Below are positions 53,428 to 62,262 of a stretch of 64,000 nucleotides of DNA, piece by piece. This DNA is from an uncultured Lachnospiraceae bacterium (GTDB taxonomy: Bacteria; Bacillota; Clostridia; Lachnospirales; Lachnospiraceae): the NCBI GenBank assembly GCA_947629865.1, contig CANRFJ010000002.1, forward strand, positions 149,071-213,070, in the 5' to 3' direction. Each line of letters starts with the position of its first letter. Position 1 is the stretch's first letter. The position numbers and the translations under genes were made by a program. The notes under the pieces were generated by a model, which saw only the letters and a program-made list of their open reading frames with translations, searched no databases and was not told the origin of the DNA.

Positions 53428-54258
53428 ATGAAATCGAAGAATTTAGTAATTATATGTTTAAGTTTGCTTTTGGCGTTTGGAAATTGCATACCAACAATGG
53501 CAAAAGAATCGAATGGGTATAATTCGAATAAAGTTCCAGAGTGTATGCAACCAGGTACAATTATTTTATTTGATAGCAACACGCACTTTATGATTTTAGA
53601 AGGAGGTTTTCCGAGCACAGAAAATAAACAGAAAATTCTATTAGAAGAAAAATCTTCAGATGAAAGGGAGCTGGAAGACGAAGCTAAACGCAATGGAACA
53701 TACTATTCAGCTCCTCATGAAAATAACATAGTACCTGCTAAAGGAATGAAAGTTATCTACGGAACAGATGGCTTATTGAATAGTGTCGAAGGAAAAGAGA
53801 ATGATACGGAAAGAATTACCCCGACAGCAAATACAGCTTTTAATAGCATATCTGTTTCCAATTCCAACAATATAATGAAAGCTGCCGCTAATAAGAAATT
53901 AATAGCTCAATGGGGACCTAATAATTATAATAAACTTTACAAAAGCGGAAAAGAGTATATAGGTTATGGACGGGCTACAACTTTTAATGATACAAAAGGT
54001 CAGAGGGATCATACTTTGAAAAAGGGTGATGTGGCAACGAGTTTGACATATGATAACTGCCAATATGGCACGAAGGTGCAGGTAAATGCACGAAAAAAGG
54101 GAAGTACAAAGAAAGCAACTCATGTTATGTATAAAAGAGATGCAGGAGGGATGGATAATGCAATTGTGGATATATGGAAAAAAGGGGTTGAATATTGGGG
54201 ATATAAGTATTCAAAGAATCTATCTTTGCCGGGCAAAACAAAGATTGTCCATAATTAA
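53428..54258 (+). CDS. secreted protein with double-psi-barrel-like C-terminus
   Basis: A 276-aa exported protein. The signal peptide ends at PTMA-KE. The first 130 residues are unassigned. The C-terminal 100 residues (YIGYGRATTFNDT, LKKGDVATSLTYDN, YKRDAGGMDNAIVDIWKKGVEYWGY) resemble RlpA-like double-psi beta-barrels, including the conserved Asp of the barrel. RlpA-type domains bind or cut peptidoglycan, but catalytic competence is not certain here. AAAGTGAGG precedes the ATG. The next gene overlaps its end by 14 bp. Confidence 0.65.
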   Translation: MKSKNLVIICLSLLLAFGNCIPTMAKESNGYNSNKVPECMQPGTIILFDSNTHFMILEGGFPSTENKQKILLEEKSSDERELEDEAKRNGTYYSAPHENNIVPAKGMKVIYGTDGLLNSVEGKENDTERITPTANTAFNSISVSNSNNIMKAAANKKLIAQWGPNNYNKLYKSGKEYIGYGRATTFNDTKGQRDHTLKKGDVATSLTYDNCQYGTKVQVNARKKGSTKKATHVMYKRDAGGMDNAIVDIWKKGVEYWGYKYSKNLSLPGKTKIVHN

Positions 54259-55306
54259 GCACATTAATATATGTATTTCTTTTATATTGATTATAATGAC
54301 CTTAGTAGGATGTCAGGCTACCGAAAAAACACTCCAAAAGGATTCGGACAATCTGGCGAAAACAAAAATCACAGAAGACAAATACATAACACTTACAAAT
54401 ACATATGTGTCAGGTCAGGTGGGGACAAATAATGAAACGATGGTTATGGATGTTATAAAGTATGGTTTATCAAATGGAACAATATCCAAAATAGCTTCCC
54501 TGCCCTATACTTCGCAATACCCATTGACTATGTATGATGCCGAAGAAGAAAAAGTATATTATACAGCAAATGCTGATGATGGCAAGGGAGATGAATTATT
54601 TGTTATGGATTGCAATACTGAAAATACAGCGCAGTTAACAAAATATTTCTTTGCAATTAATAATATATATCCTATAAAAAATGGCATCTTTGTTGCAGGG
54701 GTAAAAAGACATGAGGAACTAGTAAGACCATATCTTTATGACAAAAAAACGAAGAAAGTAAATGCAATCTTGCTGCCTGAGGATGTTAATATAACTTGTA
54801 CTCATTATAATCCAATTAATCAGGAACTATACGTAGTTGGATATCGGGAACAAGATGACAGGAAAGCATTAGAAGAACAAGGTAACAGCGGTGATGTGGA
54901 GGGTATTACACATACTATATATAAGCTTGAAAGTAATAAATTTAAGCAGATATATACCAAAAAGAACTGCTATATCAAGAGCATTGCTGCTTGTGATGAT
55001 AGCTTATTTATTAAATGGGGGGCAAGCTATTTTAGCGAGCATATTAAACTGTCAACAATATATTTAGGGGAAAAAACGGAGGAATCTTTCCAATTTCCGA
55101 AAAGTGAAATGGAAAATCTGGTTGATAATGCTTTAGTGTATGTGGATGAAAACAAGATTTTCTATTTAAGGAATTTTGAAAAAAGCAAGGGAGAGAGCGT
55201 AGATCAATTGTGTTGTTATAGCAGACGTGATAATAACATCAAAGTATTATTTGATACACAAACGGAGTCAGCAATTAATAATGCGCAGTTTGTTGTTAAA
55301 AGATAA
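54245..55306 (+). CDS. lipoprotein with propeller-like domain, unknown role
   Basis: About 353 aa. The signal peptide ends in the lipobox MTLVGC, near residue 24 if translation starts at TTG 54245. That start overlaps the previous gene and lacks a clear ribosome site, so it is uncertain; the 406-aa track ORF extends too far upstream. The mature protein has repeated strand pairs (YDAEEEKVYYTANADDGKGDELFVMD, GVKRHEELVRPYLYDK, LYVVGYREQDD) suggestive of a beta-propeller. It is the last gene of the sigma operon, followed by a terminator. Confidence 0.62.
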   Translation: MSIIKHINICISFILIIMTLVGCQATEKTLQKDSDNLAKTKITEDKYITLTNTYVSGQVGTNNETMVMDVIKYGLSNGTISKIASLPYTSQYPLTMYDAEEEKVYYTANADDGKGDELFVMDCNTENTAQLTKYFFAINNIYPIKNGIFVAGVKRHEELVRPYLYDKKTKKVNAILLPEDVNITCTHYNPINQELYVVGYREQDDRKALEEQGNSGDVEGITHTIYKLESNKFKQIYTKKNCYIKSIAACDDSLFIKWGASYFSEHIKLSTIYLGEKTEESFQFPKSEMENLVDNALVYVDENKIFYLRNFEKSKGESVDQLCCYSRRDNNIKVLFDTQTESAINNAQFVVKR

Positions 55307-55366
55307 TTTTTTTCTTTCCAAGACTGTGTGTTGCTAACCTTGTAAAGAGATTCGAGTGTGATATAT

Positions 55367-55420
55367 AAAAAGAGAATGCTTCGAGGAAAATAATTATTTC
55401 CAGAGAAACATTCTCTTTTT
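55367..55420. terminator. bidirectional terminator
   Basis: AAAAAGAGAATG and CATTCTCTTTTT form the outer stem and GGAAAATAATTATTTCC an inner stem. T runs on both strands let it serve the sigma operon (+) and the DUF2441 pair (-). Confidence 0.8.
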
Positions 55421-55509
55421 ATGTTTATATTTATAGATGTGCCGATTTTAAATTGTTTTTTTCTTGCCCTATAAATACCCTTTAGAAAAAGAAACTCATG
55501 GGACGCCGC

Positions 55510-56052
55510 TCATATATTTGTGTTTATTACTTTTACTATTTCAATAATCTCTATATCTCCGTCCACGAGAATCTCGACGATAGGCTCATGCCCATCTTCG
55601 TTTTTTCCATTTGCCCAATACAACTCGGCCTTTCGCAAATTTTCCTTTTCCGATATTGTCCCGTCAAAGCACTTGTAAGCGTCTCCAACAAAGCAGTTCC
55701 CGTCAGCTCTGATTTTGGCGATCCCATAGGTCGGGCGCCCAAGGCGGACAAAGTATTCGCCCCAGCGCTTGGCCTCGCTATATGTTTTTGAGACATATAG
55801 TGAGGCGAGGCGGGAGGGATATTGCGGATATTTTTCCCTTCTGATTTTTTCCAGCGCCAATTCTCTGAGAGCGACATCTGTCTCGTGGCTCAATTCCATT
55901 CCCCTGTATCTTTGCGGATTCTGGTAAATATCTTTCACCACATCGAGCTGTGAATATACTCTTTTGTGCACTCCGTTGGGGTGCCTTTCGTCTAAAAGGA
56001 TATGCTCGCCCTGATATTTGGGAACATCAGAGATTACATGATAATAATACAA
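55510..56052 (-). CDS. DUF2441-family protein
   Basis: A 180-aa soluble protein: YYYHVISDVPKYQGEHILLDERHPNGVHKRVY at the N-terminus, then EKIRREKYPQYPSRLASLYVSKTYSEAKRWGEYF and a C-terminal ELYWANGKNEDGHEPIVEILVDGDIEIIEIV strand pair. This matches DUF2441, a family with an ADP-ribosyltransferase-like look and no known function. The start is TTG at 56052, with GGGAGG about 11 nt upstream inside the previous gene's end. It follows the CD3324-like gene by 7 bp. Confidence 0.72.
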   Translation of the reverse strand: MYYYHVISDVPKYQGEHILLDERHPNGVHKRVYSQLDVVKDIYQNPQRYRGMELSHETDVALRELALEKIRREKYPQYPSRLASLYVSKTYSEAKRWGEYFVRLGRPTYGIAKIRADGNCFVGDAYKCFDGTISEKENLRKAELYWANGKNEDGHEPIVEILVDGDIEIIEIVKVINTNI

Positions 56053-56059
56053 CTCTCAA

Positions 56060-56344
56060 TCAACCTCCCGTCCTCTCGTCAGTGTGCGCCGTATCGCGCA
56101 GTATTCTCTGGATATGCTTCTCAGAAAGCGAATACTCATCTGCAAGGGATTTAACGCTAATGCCGACTATATGCTGCCGGTAAATCTTCGCATTTCTGTT
56201 TTGATAATACTGCCTTGTTTTGGTCTGGCTTCCCCAGTTCTTTTTCTCTTTACACGGAATGTATATGCTTTTTCCGCTCACATACTGCTGGATCGCCTTT
56301 ATTAATTCCGGTGGCAGAATCTCCTCTGCCCTTATATAGCTCAT
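56060..56344 (-). CDS. CD3324-family HTH protein
   Basis: A 94-aa protein beginning MSYIRAEEILPPELIKAIQQYVSGKSIYIPCKEKKNWG, the CD3324-family pattern, with a C-terminal helix-turn-helix (ISVKSLADEYSLSEKHIQRILRDT) related to Mor/resolvase HTHs. It is a probable DNA-binding regulator. GAGGAGG lies 6 nt before the ATG at 56344; the track start adds nine spurious residues. An 11-bp perfect inverted repeat lies just upstream and could be its own operator. It is cotranscribed with the DUF2441 gene. Confidence 0.75.
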   Translation of the reverse strand: MSYIRAEEILPPELIKAIQQYVSGKSIYIPCKEKKNWGSQTKTRQYYQNRNAKIYRQHIVGISVKSLADEYSLSEKHIQRILRDTAHTDERTGG

Positions 56345-56369
56345 ATGAACCTCCTCTCTCGGCGGGGGC

Positions 56370-56405
56370 ATCTGAGCTTATTTCGATTTTATTTTAAGCT
56401 CAGAT
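56370..56405 (-). promoter_or_regulatory. inverted repeat upstream of the CD3324 gene
   Basis: ATCTGAGCTTA and TAAGCTCAGAT, 11 bp and perfect, are separated by 14 nt. It lies 25 bp before the start codon and after a 9-codon ORF; it is either an operator or an attenuator hairpin. Confidence 0.5.
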
Positions 56406-56434
56406 TACTGAACTATAACATATTTTTTGCCCAT
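56405..56434 (-). CDS. possible 9-aa leader ORF
   Basis: GAAAGGAGT lies about 9 nt before an ATG that opens MGKKYVIVQ and a stop. The stop codon touches the 11-bp inverted repeat. The order strong ribosome site, tiny ORF, hairpin, gene resembles a translational attenuator for the CD3324 gene. Between here and the tracrRNA (56435-56725) I see only a repeated ACGGGA motif and no gene. Confidence 0.3.
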   Translation of the reverse strand: MGKKYVIVQ

Positions 56435-56726
56435 AAATAGTCCACTCCTTTCGGTAATTATGCTGTTATTCTATATTCTTCCGGCGGGAATTGCAACCTT
56501 GTATTCGTTTATAAATGAAATTGCGTCAAAAAAACGGGAATCGCTGAAAAAACGGGACGCTTGGGGCCTTACATTTTTTTGCCTTGATTAAACGCAGGGT
56601 GTGTGTTAAAGTGCATTTATGGGACAATGTGGGGGAAAGGTATTTGGTAGAACGATAGTTCGAAATACAAGACCGTTTTATGGTACAGGGGAAGGGGTAA
56701 AATGGACGGAAGGGGTGGGGGAGGAA

Positions 56727-56869
56727 AAATAAAAAGACTTATCAGAAAAATAAGTCTTTTCATAATTACATTTGTAAATCCACTCTTGTGGAGGCTCCGG
56801 AGAGCGATTAGAATAAATTTTGATTTGAACTTGTAGTGTGAACTCATATGGTGGTAAACCGTTTGAGTT
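56727..56869 (-). ncRNA. tracrRNA of the type II-A CRISPR system
   Basis: About 140 nt on the minus strand. The 5' part (from about 56862) is an anti-repeat: TTTACCACCATATGA and TTCACACTAC pair with the CRISPR repeat, broken by a G-for-A change and an AAGT bulge before TCAAA. The bulge is the same as in the S. pyogenes guide. Downstream are three small hairpins (GCTC/GAGC, TCCAC/GTGGA, TTACA/TGTAA) and a terminator (AAGACTTA/TAAGTCTT with T runs). It has its own promoter and is antisense to the cas9 operon direction. Ends are predicted to within a few bases. Confidence 0.85.
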
Positions 56870-56875
56870 ATTAAC

Positions 56876-56904
56876 ATAATACAAGAACGAGGCATATTTG
56901 TCAA
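56876..56904 (-). promoter_or_regulatory. tracrRNA promoter
   Basis: On the minus strand TTGACA, a 17-bp spacer and TATTAT place the start near 56868, a few bases before the anti-repeat. Confidence 0.78.
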
Positions 56905-57006
56905 TAGCAAAATGGAAAAAGATAAAAAGATTTTTTGCCAAAGTTTTTCTCATTTTTGCTATTCGCAATTAAAAATAAAATGACAAATACGAGGAGGAAG
57001 AAACAA

Positions 57007-60000
57007 ATGAAAGAACGGAGTGATTATTATCTGGGATTTGATATTGGAACAAATTCCGTAGGCTGGGCGGTGACAGATGAAAATTACCGTATTCAGAAAT
57101 TTAATGGAAAACTGATGTGGGGAAGCCGCCTTTTTGACGAAGCAAACACAGCCCAGGAACGGCGTATGCACAGAACGCTTCGCAGGCGCTTACAAAGAAG
57201 GCGTTGGCGCATCAATTTATTACAGGAGCTTTTTGCCGAAGAAATCAGCAAAGTGGACATGGGATTTTATCAGCGGTTAAAAGATGGCGCACTGTTGCCG
57301 GAGGATAAGAGTGAGAATCAGATTTATACTCTGTTTCATGATGCGGATTTTAACGATACACAGTTCTATGAAAAATATCCAACAATTTACCATTTGAGAA
57401 AGGCGCTTATTACAGAGACGGATAAAAAGGATATCCGGCTTATCTACCTGGCGTTGCACCATATTATGAAGCACAGGGGGCATTTTCTGTTTTCTGGGAC
57501 AGTGGAGAATGCAACTTCTTTCCAGTGTGCATATGACAATATGGTGCGTTGCCTGGAAGATGAGTTTGACATGATGCTGAGTTGTGATGACAGAGATGAA
57601 TTGAGCAAGATTATTCGTGACAAGAGGATAACCAAGAGGGATAAAGCATCGCGAATTCTATCTTTATGGCATTGTGAAGATGAGGACAGGCAAAAGCAGT
57701 GGAAAGCGATGATTGGAATGATTTGCGGTTCAAAAGTCAAATTGGCCGAAGTTTTTGCTGATGATACATTAAAGGAAGCAGACAGACCTTCCATTTCATT
57801 TGCGGATACGTCTTATGATGAAATATATCCGGAATTAGAGGAAATTCTTCAAGAGCGGTGTGGTATTCTGGATATAATAAAAGGCGTGTATGACTGGGGG
57901 ATTCTGGCAGATATATTGAAAGGCGGGGAGTATGATGGAAACAGCTATCTTTCCATTGCAAAGGTCGGGATTTATGAAAAACACAAAAAGGATTTGCGGT
58001 GCTTAAAATCGGTGCTTCGTGATTTTGCTAATGATACATACCGCGATTTCTTTCAGAGACCGGGCAAAGATAATTATTGCGCCTATATTGGGACAACGCT
58101 GCGAAACGGCAAGAAAAGTTCTTCAAAGCGTTGTTCCTATGATGATTTTAAAAAGGCTACAAAGAAGATTTTGGAGGGAATACAGGCTGAAGACGGCGAT
58201 GAGAGGATTGATTATATTCTGGAGGAGTTGGAGCAGGGAACATTTCTGCCATTACAGGTCTCGAAGGAGAACAGCGTTATTCCGCATCAGGTTCATGCAA
58301 TGGAGTGTAGGGCGATTTTGCAAAATGCAGAAAAGCACTATGATTTTTTGCGCGAGAAAGATGAAAAGGGAAGGACTGTCAGCGAAAGAATCGTACAGCT
58401 ATTTGAGTTTCGTATTCCCTATTATGTTGGCCCTCTAAATACATCAAATAAGGGAAACAGCTGGATGATACGAAAAGAAGGGGCAGAAGGGCGAATTGAT
58501 CCGTGGAATTTTGAGGAGATGGTGGATACCAATGCCTCTGCAGAGCAGTTTATTCGGCGAATGACAAATAAATGCACTTATCTGAGAGGAGAAGATGTAG
58601 TTCCCAAATATTCGCTGTTATATTCAGAGTTTATGGTCTGGAATGAATTGAATAATGTAAAAATCAGAAGTGAAAAACTGCCCACTGAAATGAAAACAAG
58701 GATTTTTGATGAGGTATTCCAAAAAAACAAAAAGATAACGGGAAAAACTTTATTAACGTATCTTCAATGTGAAGGGATTGAAGTAGAGGCAAGCGACCTG
58801 TCTGGGTTTGACCAGACGTTTAAGAGTTCTCTGACCTCCTATCTTGACATGAAAAAGATTTTTGGTGAAGAAATTCAAAAATTTTCATGTAGAGAAATGG
58901 TGGAGGATCTTATTTTATGGATTACATTATATGGAGATGCGCCGAAGATGTTAAGACAGGTGATTCGGAATCATTATGGAGAGGACAGGCTGTCGGAGGA
59001 ACAGTTGAAAAAGGTCTGCCGTTTAAAATACCAGGGATGGGGAAGACTGTCAAAGAAATTTCTGAATGGTATAGAAGGCGTTTCGGTAGAGACGGGTGAA
59101 ACCTTTACGATACTCAGAGCGCTGCGTGAAACAAATGATAATCTCATGCAGATTCTGAGTTCCAACTATACGTTCTCCAAAGAGATAGAGGCCATAAATA
59201 AAGAAAAATTCCAAAATATTGTCAGCTTCAATTATGACAATATCATGAAAGACACGGTTGCGTCACCTGCAATAAAACGAGCGGCTTGGCAGGTGTTGTT
59301 AATCGCAGAGGAAGTACGCAAGATTATGGGAAAGGAACCGCTGAAGATTTTTGTGGAGATGGCCAGAGGGCCGGAGGAGAAGAAGGCAACGACTTCCAGA
59401 CAGCAAAGATTGCTGCAATTGTATGCCAAAATTAAAGATGAGAGCAGAGAATGGAAGGCGGAGTTAGAGAACAGAAAGGAAAGTGATTTCAGAAGTATAA
59501 AATTGTATCTGTATTATACGCAGATGGGCAAATGTATGTACTCAGGGAAAAGTCTTGATCTGTCACAATTGGCCAATCTGGAAGTGTGCGACAGAGACCA
59601 CATTTACCCGCAGTCCAAGACAAAAGATGACAGTCTGGACAATCTCGTGCTTGTATGTAGTGAATATAACCGTGCAAAAGGAGATGGAATGATTAAACCG
59701 GAGTGGCAAAAAAAGATGACTCCGTTTTGGCAAATGCTGAAAAACAAGGGACTGATTTCAGAGAATAAATTCCGTCGTCTGACAAGGAAGACACCTTTAA
59801 CCGATGAGGAATTGGCTGGATTTATCAACAGGCAGCTGGTAGAGACACGGCAATCTTCCAAGGTAGTAACGGAACTGTTCCAGCGTTTGTATGAAAACTC
59901 ACAGGTTGTCTATGTGAAAGCAAAGGCGGTTTCGGATTTTCGTCATCAAACGCTGGAGATGGTAAAATGCCGTTCCATCAATGATTACCACCATGCTCAC

Positions 60001-61068
60001 GACGCCTATCTCAATATTGTGGTGGGGAACGTATACCATGAGAAATTTACTAGTAATCCGCTTCGCTGGCTACGCGAGAAAAAAGATTATAATTATAGTT
60101 TGAACCGTATGTTTGACTGGAATCTGGAAAGAAGGGGGCGCATTATCTGGGAAAAGGGGAAGAAAGGGACGATTCAGACCGTTCGCCATTATATGAAGCA
60201 GAAAGATATACGTTACACACGCTATGCGACAGAAAACAAGAGTGGACAAAGTGGTGGGCTTTTTGACTCACAAATTGTAGGGAAAAATGAGAACGCCTCC
60301 ATACCGATAAAGAAGGGAATGGATGTAAAAAAATATGGGGGATATAAAACAAAGACATCGGCTTACTTTGCACTGGTACAGTCTGTGGACAAAAAGGGAA
60401 AACTTCAGAAAAGCGTTGAGGCCGTGCCGCTCTATCTAAAGCGGGAAGTGGAGAATAATCCGGAACGGTATCTGGAATACTGCCGTCAGGAGTATGGTTT
60501 GAAGGAACCTAAAATTCTTATACCCCGCATAAAAAAGGATTCCCTGTTCCGGATTAACGGATTTCTGATGCACCTGAGAGGAAAGACAGGAAAACAATTG
60601 CTTTTGCAGGGAGCCGTGCAGTTAATTTTGGATAAAGACTATGAAGTTTACTATAAGAAAATCGAAAAATATTTACAAAGAGACCAGCAAAATGCAAGAG
60701 AGAGACTCTCAATAACGGAGAGAGATGAAATTACTTCTGAAAGAAATTTGTGGCTCTATGATGAACTCTATCGTAAACAAAGTGAGACGATTTATCGGTA
60801 TCGGCCCAACAGTCAGTGTAGAATCTTGGCAGATGGGAGAGAACGATTTTTAGAACTTTCTTGTGAGGAGCAGTGTGTCGTCTTAAATGAGATTATGCAC
60901 TTGTTACAGTGTAAATCAATAATGGCAAATCTTAAAATGGTTGGCGGTAGTGGCCTTGCGGGTAAAATTCTTGTTAATAAGGTAATTACAAAATGCAATG
61001 AAGCGAAGTTGATCCATCAATCGGTTACTGGCCTGTTTGAACAGGAAATAGATCTCCTCGCACTATGA
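57007..61068 (+). CDS. cas9: Cas9 RNA-guided DNA endonuclease (type II-A)
   Basis: A 1353-aa effector that cuts both DNA strands under crRNA/tracrRNA guidance. RuvC-I is GFDIGTNSVGWAV (Asp12). The Arg-rich bridge helix is RRMHRTLRRRLQRRRWRI. RuvC-II is IFVEMARG (Glu784). HNH is CDRDHIYPQS with catalytic His865 and the Asn of EYNRAKGD. RuvC-III is YHHAHDAYLN (His996, Asp999). All catalytic residues are intact. GAGGAGG lies 8-10 nt before the ATG at 57007; the track start adds 24 residues. Size and Csn2 linkage place it in II-A. The C-terminal PAM-interacting region is divergent, so the PAM cannot be predicted by eye. Confidence 0.97.
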   Translation: MKERSDYYLGFDIGTNSVGWAVTDENYRIQKFNGKLMWGSRLFDEANTAQERRMHRTLRRRLQRRRWRINLLQELFAEEISKVDMGFYQRLKDGALLPEDKSENQIYTLFHDADFNDTQFYEKYPTIYHLRKALITETDKKDIRLIYLALHHIMKHRGHFLFSGTVENATSFQCAYDNMVRCLEDEFDMMLSCDDRDELSKIIRDKRITKRDKASRILSLWHCEDEDRQKQWKAMIGMICGSKVKLAEVFADDTLKEADRPSISFADTSYDEIYPELEEILQERCGILDIIKGVYDWGILADILKGGEYDGNSYLSIAKVGIYEKHKKDLRCLKSVLRDFANDTYRDFFQRPGKDNYCAYIGTTLRNGKKSSSKRCSYDDFKKATKKILEGIQAEDGDERIDYILEELEQGTFLPLQVSKENSVIPHQVHAMECRAILQNAEKHYDFLREKDEKGRTVSERIVQLFEFRIPYYVGPLNTSNKGNSWMIRKEGAEGRIDPWNFEEMVDTNASAEQFIRRMTNKCTYLRGEDVVPKYSLLYSEFMVWNELNNVKIRSEKLPTEMKTRIFDEVFQKNKKITGKTLLTYLQCEGIEVEASDLSGFDQTFKSSLTSYLDMKKIFGEEIQKFSCREMVEDLILWITLYGDAPKMLRQVIRNHYGEDRLSEEQLKKVCRLKYQGWGRLSKKFLNGIEGVSVETGETFTILRALRETNDNLMQILSSNYTFSKEIEAINKEKFQNIVSFNYDNIMKDTVASPAIKRAAWQVLLIAEEVRKIMGKEPLKIFVEMARGPEEKKATTSRQQRLLQLYAKIKDESREWKAELENRKESDFRSIKLYLYYTQMGKCMYSGKSLDLSQLANLEVCDRDHIYPQSKTKDDSLDNLVLVCSEYNRAKGDGMIKPEWQKKMTPFWQMLKNKGLISENKFRRLTRKTPLTDEELAGFINRQLVETRQSSKVVTELFQRLYENSQVVYVKAKAVSDFRHQTLEMVKCRSINDYHHAHDAYLNIVVGNVYHEKFTSNPLRWLREKKDYNYSLNRMFDWNLERRGRIIWEKGKKGTIQTVRHYMKQKDIRYTRYATENKSGQSGGLFDSQIVGKNENASIPIKKGMDVKKYGGYKTKTSAYFALVQSVDKKGKLQKSVEAVPLYLKREVENNPERYLEYCRQEYGLKEPKILIPRIKKDSLFRINGFLMHLRGKTGKQLLLQGAVQLILDKDYEVYYKKIEKYLQRDQQNARERLSITERDEITSERNLWLYDELYRKQSETIYRYRPNSQCRILADGRERFLELSCEEQCVVLNEIMHLLQCKSIMANLKMVGGSGLAGKILVNKVITKCNEAKLIHQSVTGLFEQEIDLLAL

Positions 61069-61940
61069 GTTGGCGGATTGTAGTGATTTCAAACAGCGCA
61101 AAGCTGGATTATAAAATGGGACATATGATTGTGCGGCAGGAAAATATCACGAAGATTCATCTGAGTGAGATACTGCTGTTACTCATTGAGTCAACAGCAG
61201 TATCTCTGACGGCCAGCCTGCTCAGTGAACTGACAAAAAAGAAGATTAAAGTTGTGTTCTGTGATGAGAAGCGAAACCCATCTTCAGAACTGATAGGATA
61301 TTATGGCAGCCACGATAGCAGCGCCAAGATTCGCAAACAGGTTCAGTGGAGTGAGGAGTCAAAGAGATTGGTTTGGACAGAGATTGTCTCAGAAAAGATC
61401 CGGAATCAAAGGCTGTTTCTGGAAGAAGTGGGCAAGGAAAGAGAAGCGGAATTACTGGGACAATATCTGGCAGAAATACAACCAGGAGATGAGACCAATC
61501 GCGAGGGACATGCTGCCAAGGTTTATTTTAATGCGCTGTTTGGAATGGAGTTCTCCCGTACACTGGATCACCCTGTTAATGCTGCATTGAACTATGGTTA
61601 TAGTCTGATTTTGTCAGCAGTGAATCGAGAAATTGTTTCGTGCGGTTATCTGACTCAACTTGGGCTGTTCCATGACAATATGTTTAATCCTTTTAATCTG
61701 GGATCCGATTTGATGGAACCATATCGGATTTTGATAGACCGTCGGGTTTATGAAATGAGTCCGGAAAAATTGGAACATGAGGAAAAGATGGAATTGATAG
61801 ATGTGTTGAATCAGACCGTTATGCTGGATGGAAAAATACAGTATGTGTCAAATGCGATTAAATTGTACTGCCGGAGTGTGTTTGATGCTATAGATGACAA
61901 TGATATATCACTGATTTTATTTTATAGAAAAGAAGGATAG
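61065..61940 (+). CDS. cas1: Cas1 spacer-acquisition integrase
   Basis: A 291-aa integrase that, with Cas2, inserts new spacers. Metal ligands are visible as the Glu in TNREGHAAKVYF, the His in QLGLFHDNMFNPF and the Asp in NLGSDLMEPYR, in the order and spacing of type II Cas1. Length is normal. The ATG overlaps the cas9 stop by 4 bp, so the two are translationally coupled. Confidence 0.96.
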   Translation: MSWRIVVISNSAKLDYKMGHMIVRQENITKIHLSEILLLLIESTAVSLTASLLSELTKKKIKVVFCDEKRNPSSELIGYYGSHDSSAKIRKQVQWSEESKRLVWTEIVSEKIRNQRLFLEEVGKEREAELLGQYLAEIQPGDETNREGHAAKVYFNALFGMEFSRTLDHPVNAALNYGYSLILSAVNREIVSCGYLTQLGLFHDNMFNPFNLGSDLMEPYRILIDRRVYEMSPEKLEHEEKMELIDVLNQTVMLDGKIQYVSNAIKLYCRSVFDAIDDNDISLILFYRKEG

Positions 61941-61941
61941 G

Positions 61942-62262
61942 ATGAGTTACCGTTATATGAGAGTTATAGTCATGTTCGATTTGCCGGTGAAAAGCTCGGC
62001 AGACATTAGAGAATATAATCATTTCCGCAAATATTTGATTAAATCCGGCTTTATAATGATGCAGGAATCGGTGTATTGTAAACTGGCATTAAATGCCACA
62101 GTTGCAGAGGCAGTAATATCCAGTGTGAGGAAAAATCGGCCAGAGCGAGGACTGGTTCAGGCATTTAGCATGACCGAAAAACAATTTTCCAGAATAGAAT
62201 TTATTACTGGGACTTCTTCCTGGGAAATTCTGGATACAGATAAAAGGTTGGTGATTTTATGA
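61942..62262 (+). CDS. cas2: Cas2 adaptation protein
   Basis: A 106-aa protein with a ferredoxin-like fold that bridges two Cas1 dimers. RYMRVIVMFDLPVKSSADIREYNHFRKYLIKSGFIMMQESVY is the standard N-terminal half with the conserved Asp at the end of strand 1. It begins one base after the cas1 stop and overlaps csn2 by 4 bp. Confidence 0.95.
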   Translation: MSYRYMRVIVMFDLPVKSSADIREYNHFRKYLIKSGFIMMQESVYCKLALNATVAEAVISSVRKNRPERGLVQAFSMTEKQFSRIEFITGTSSWEILDTDKRLVIL

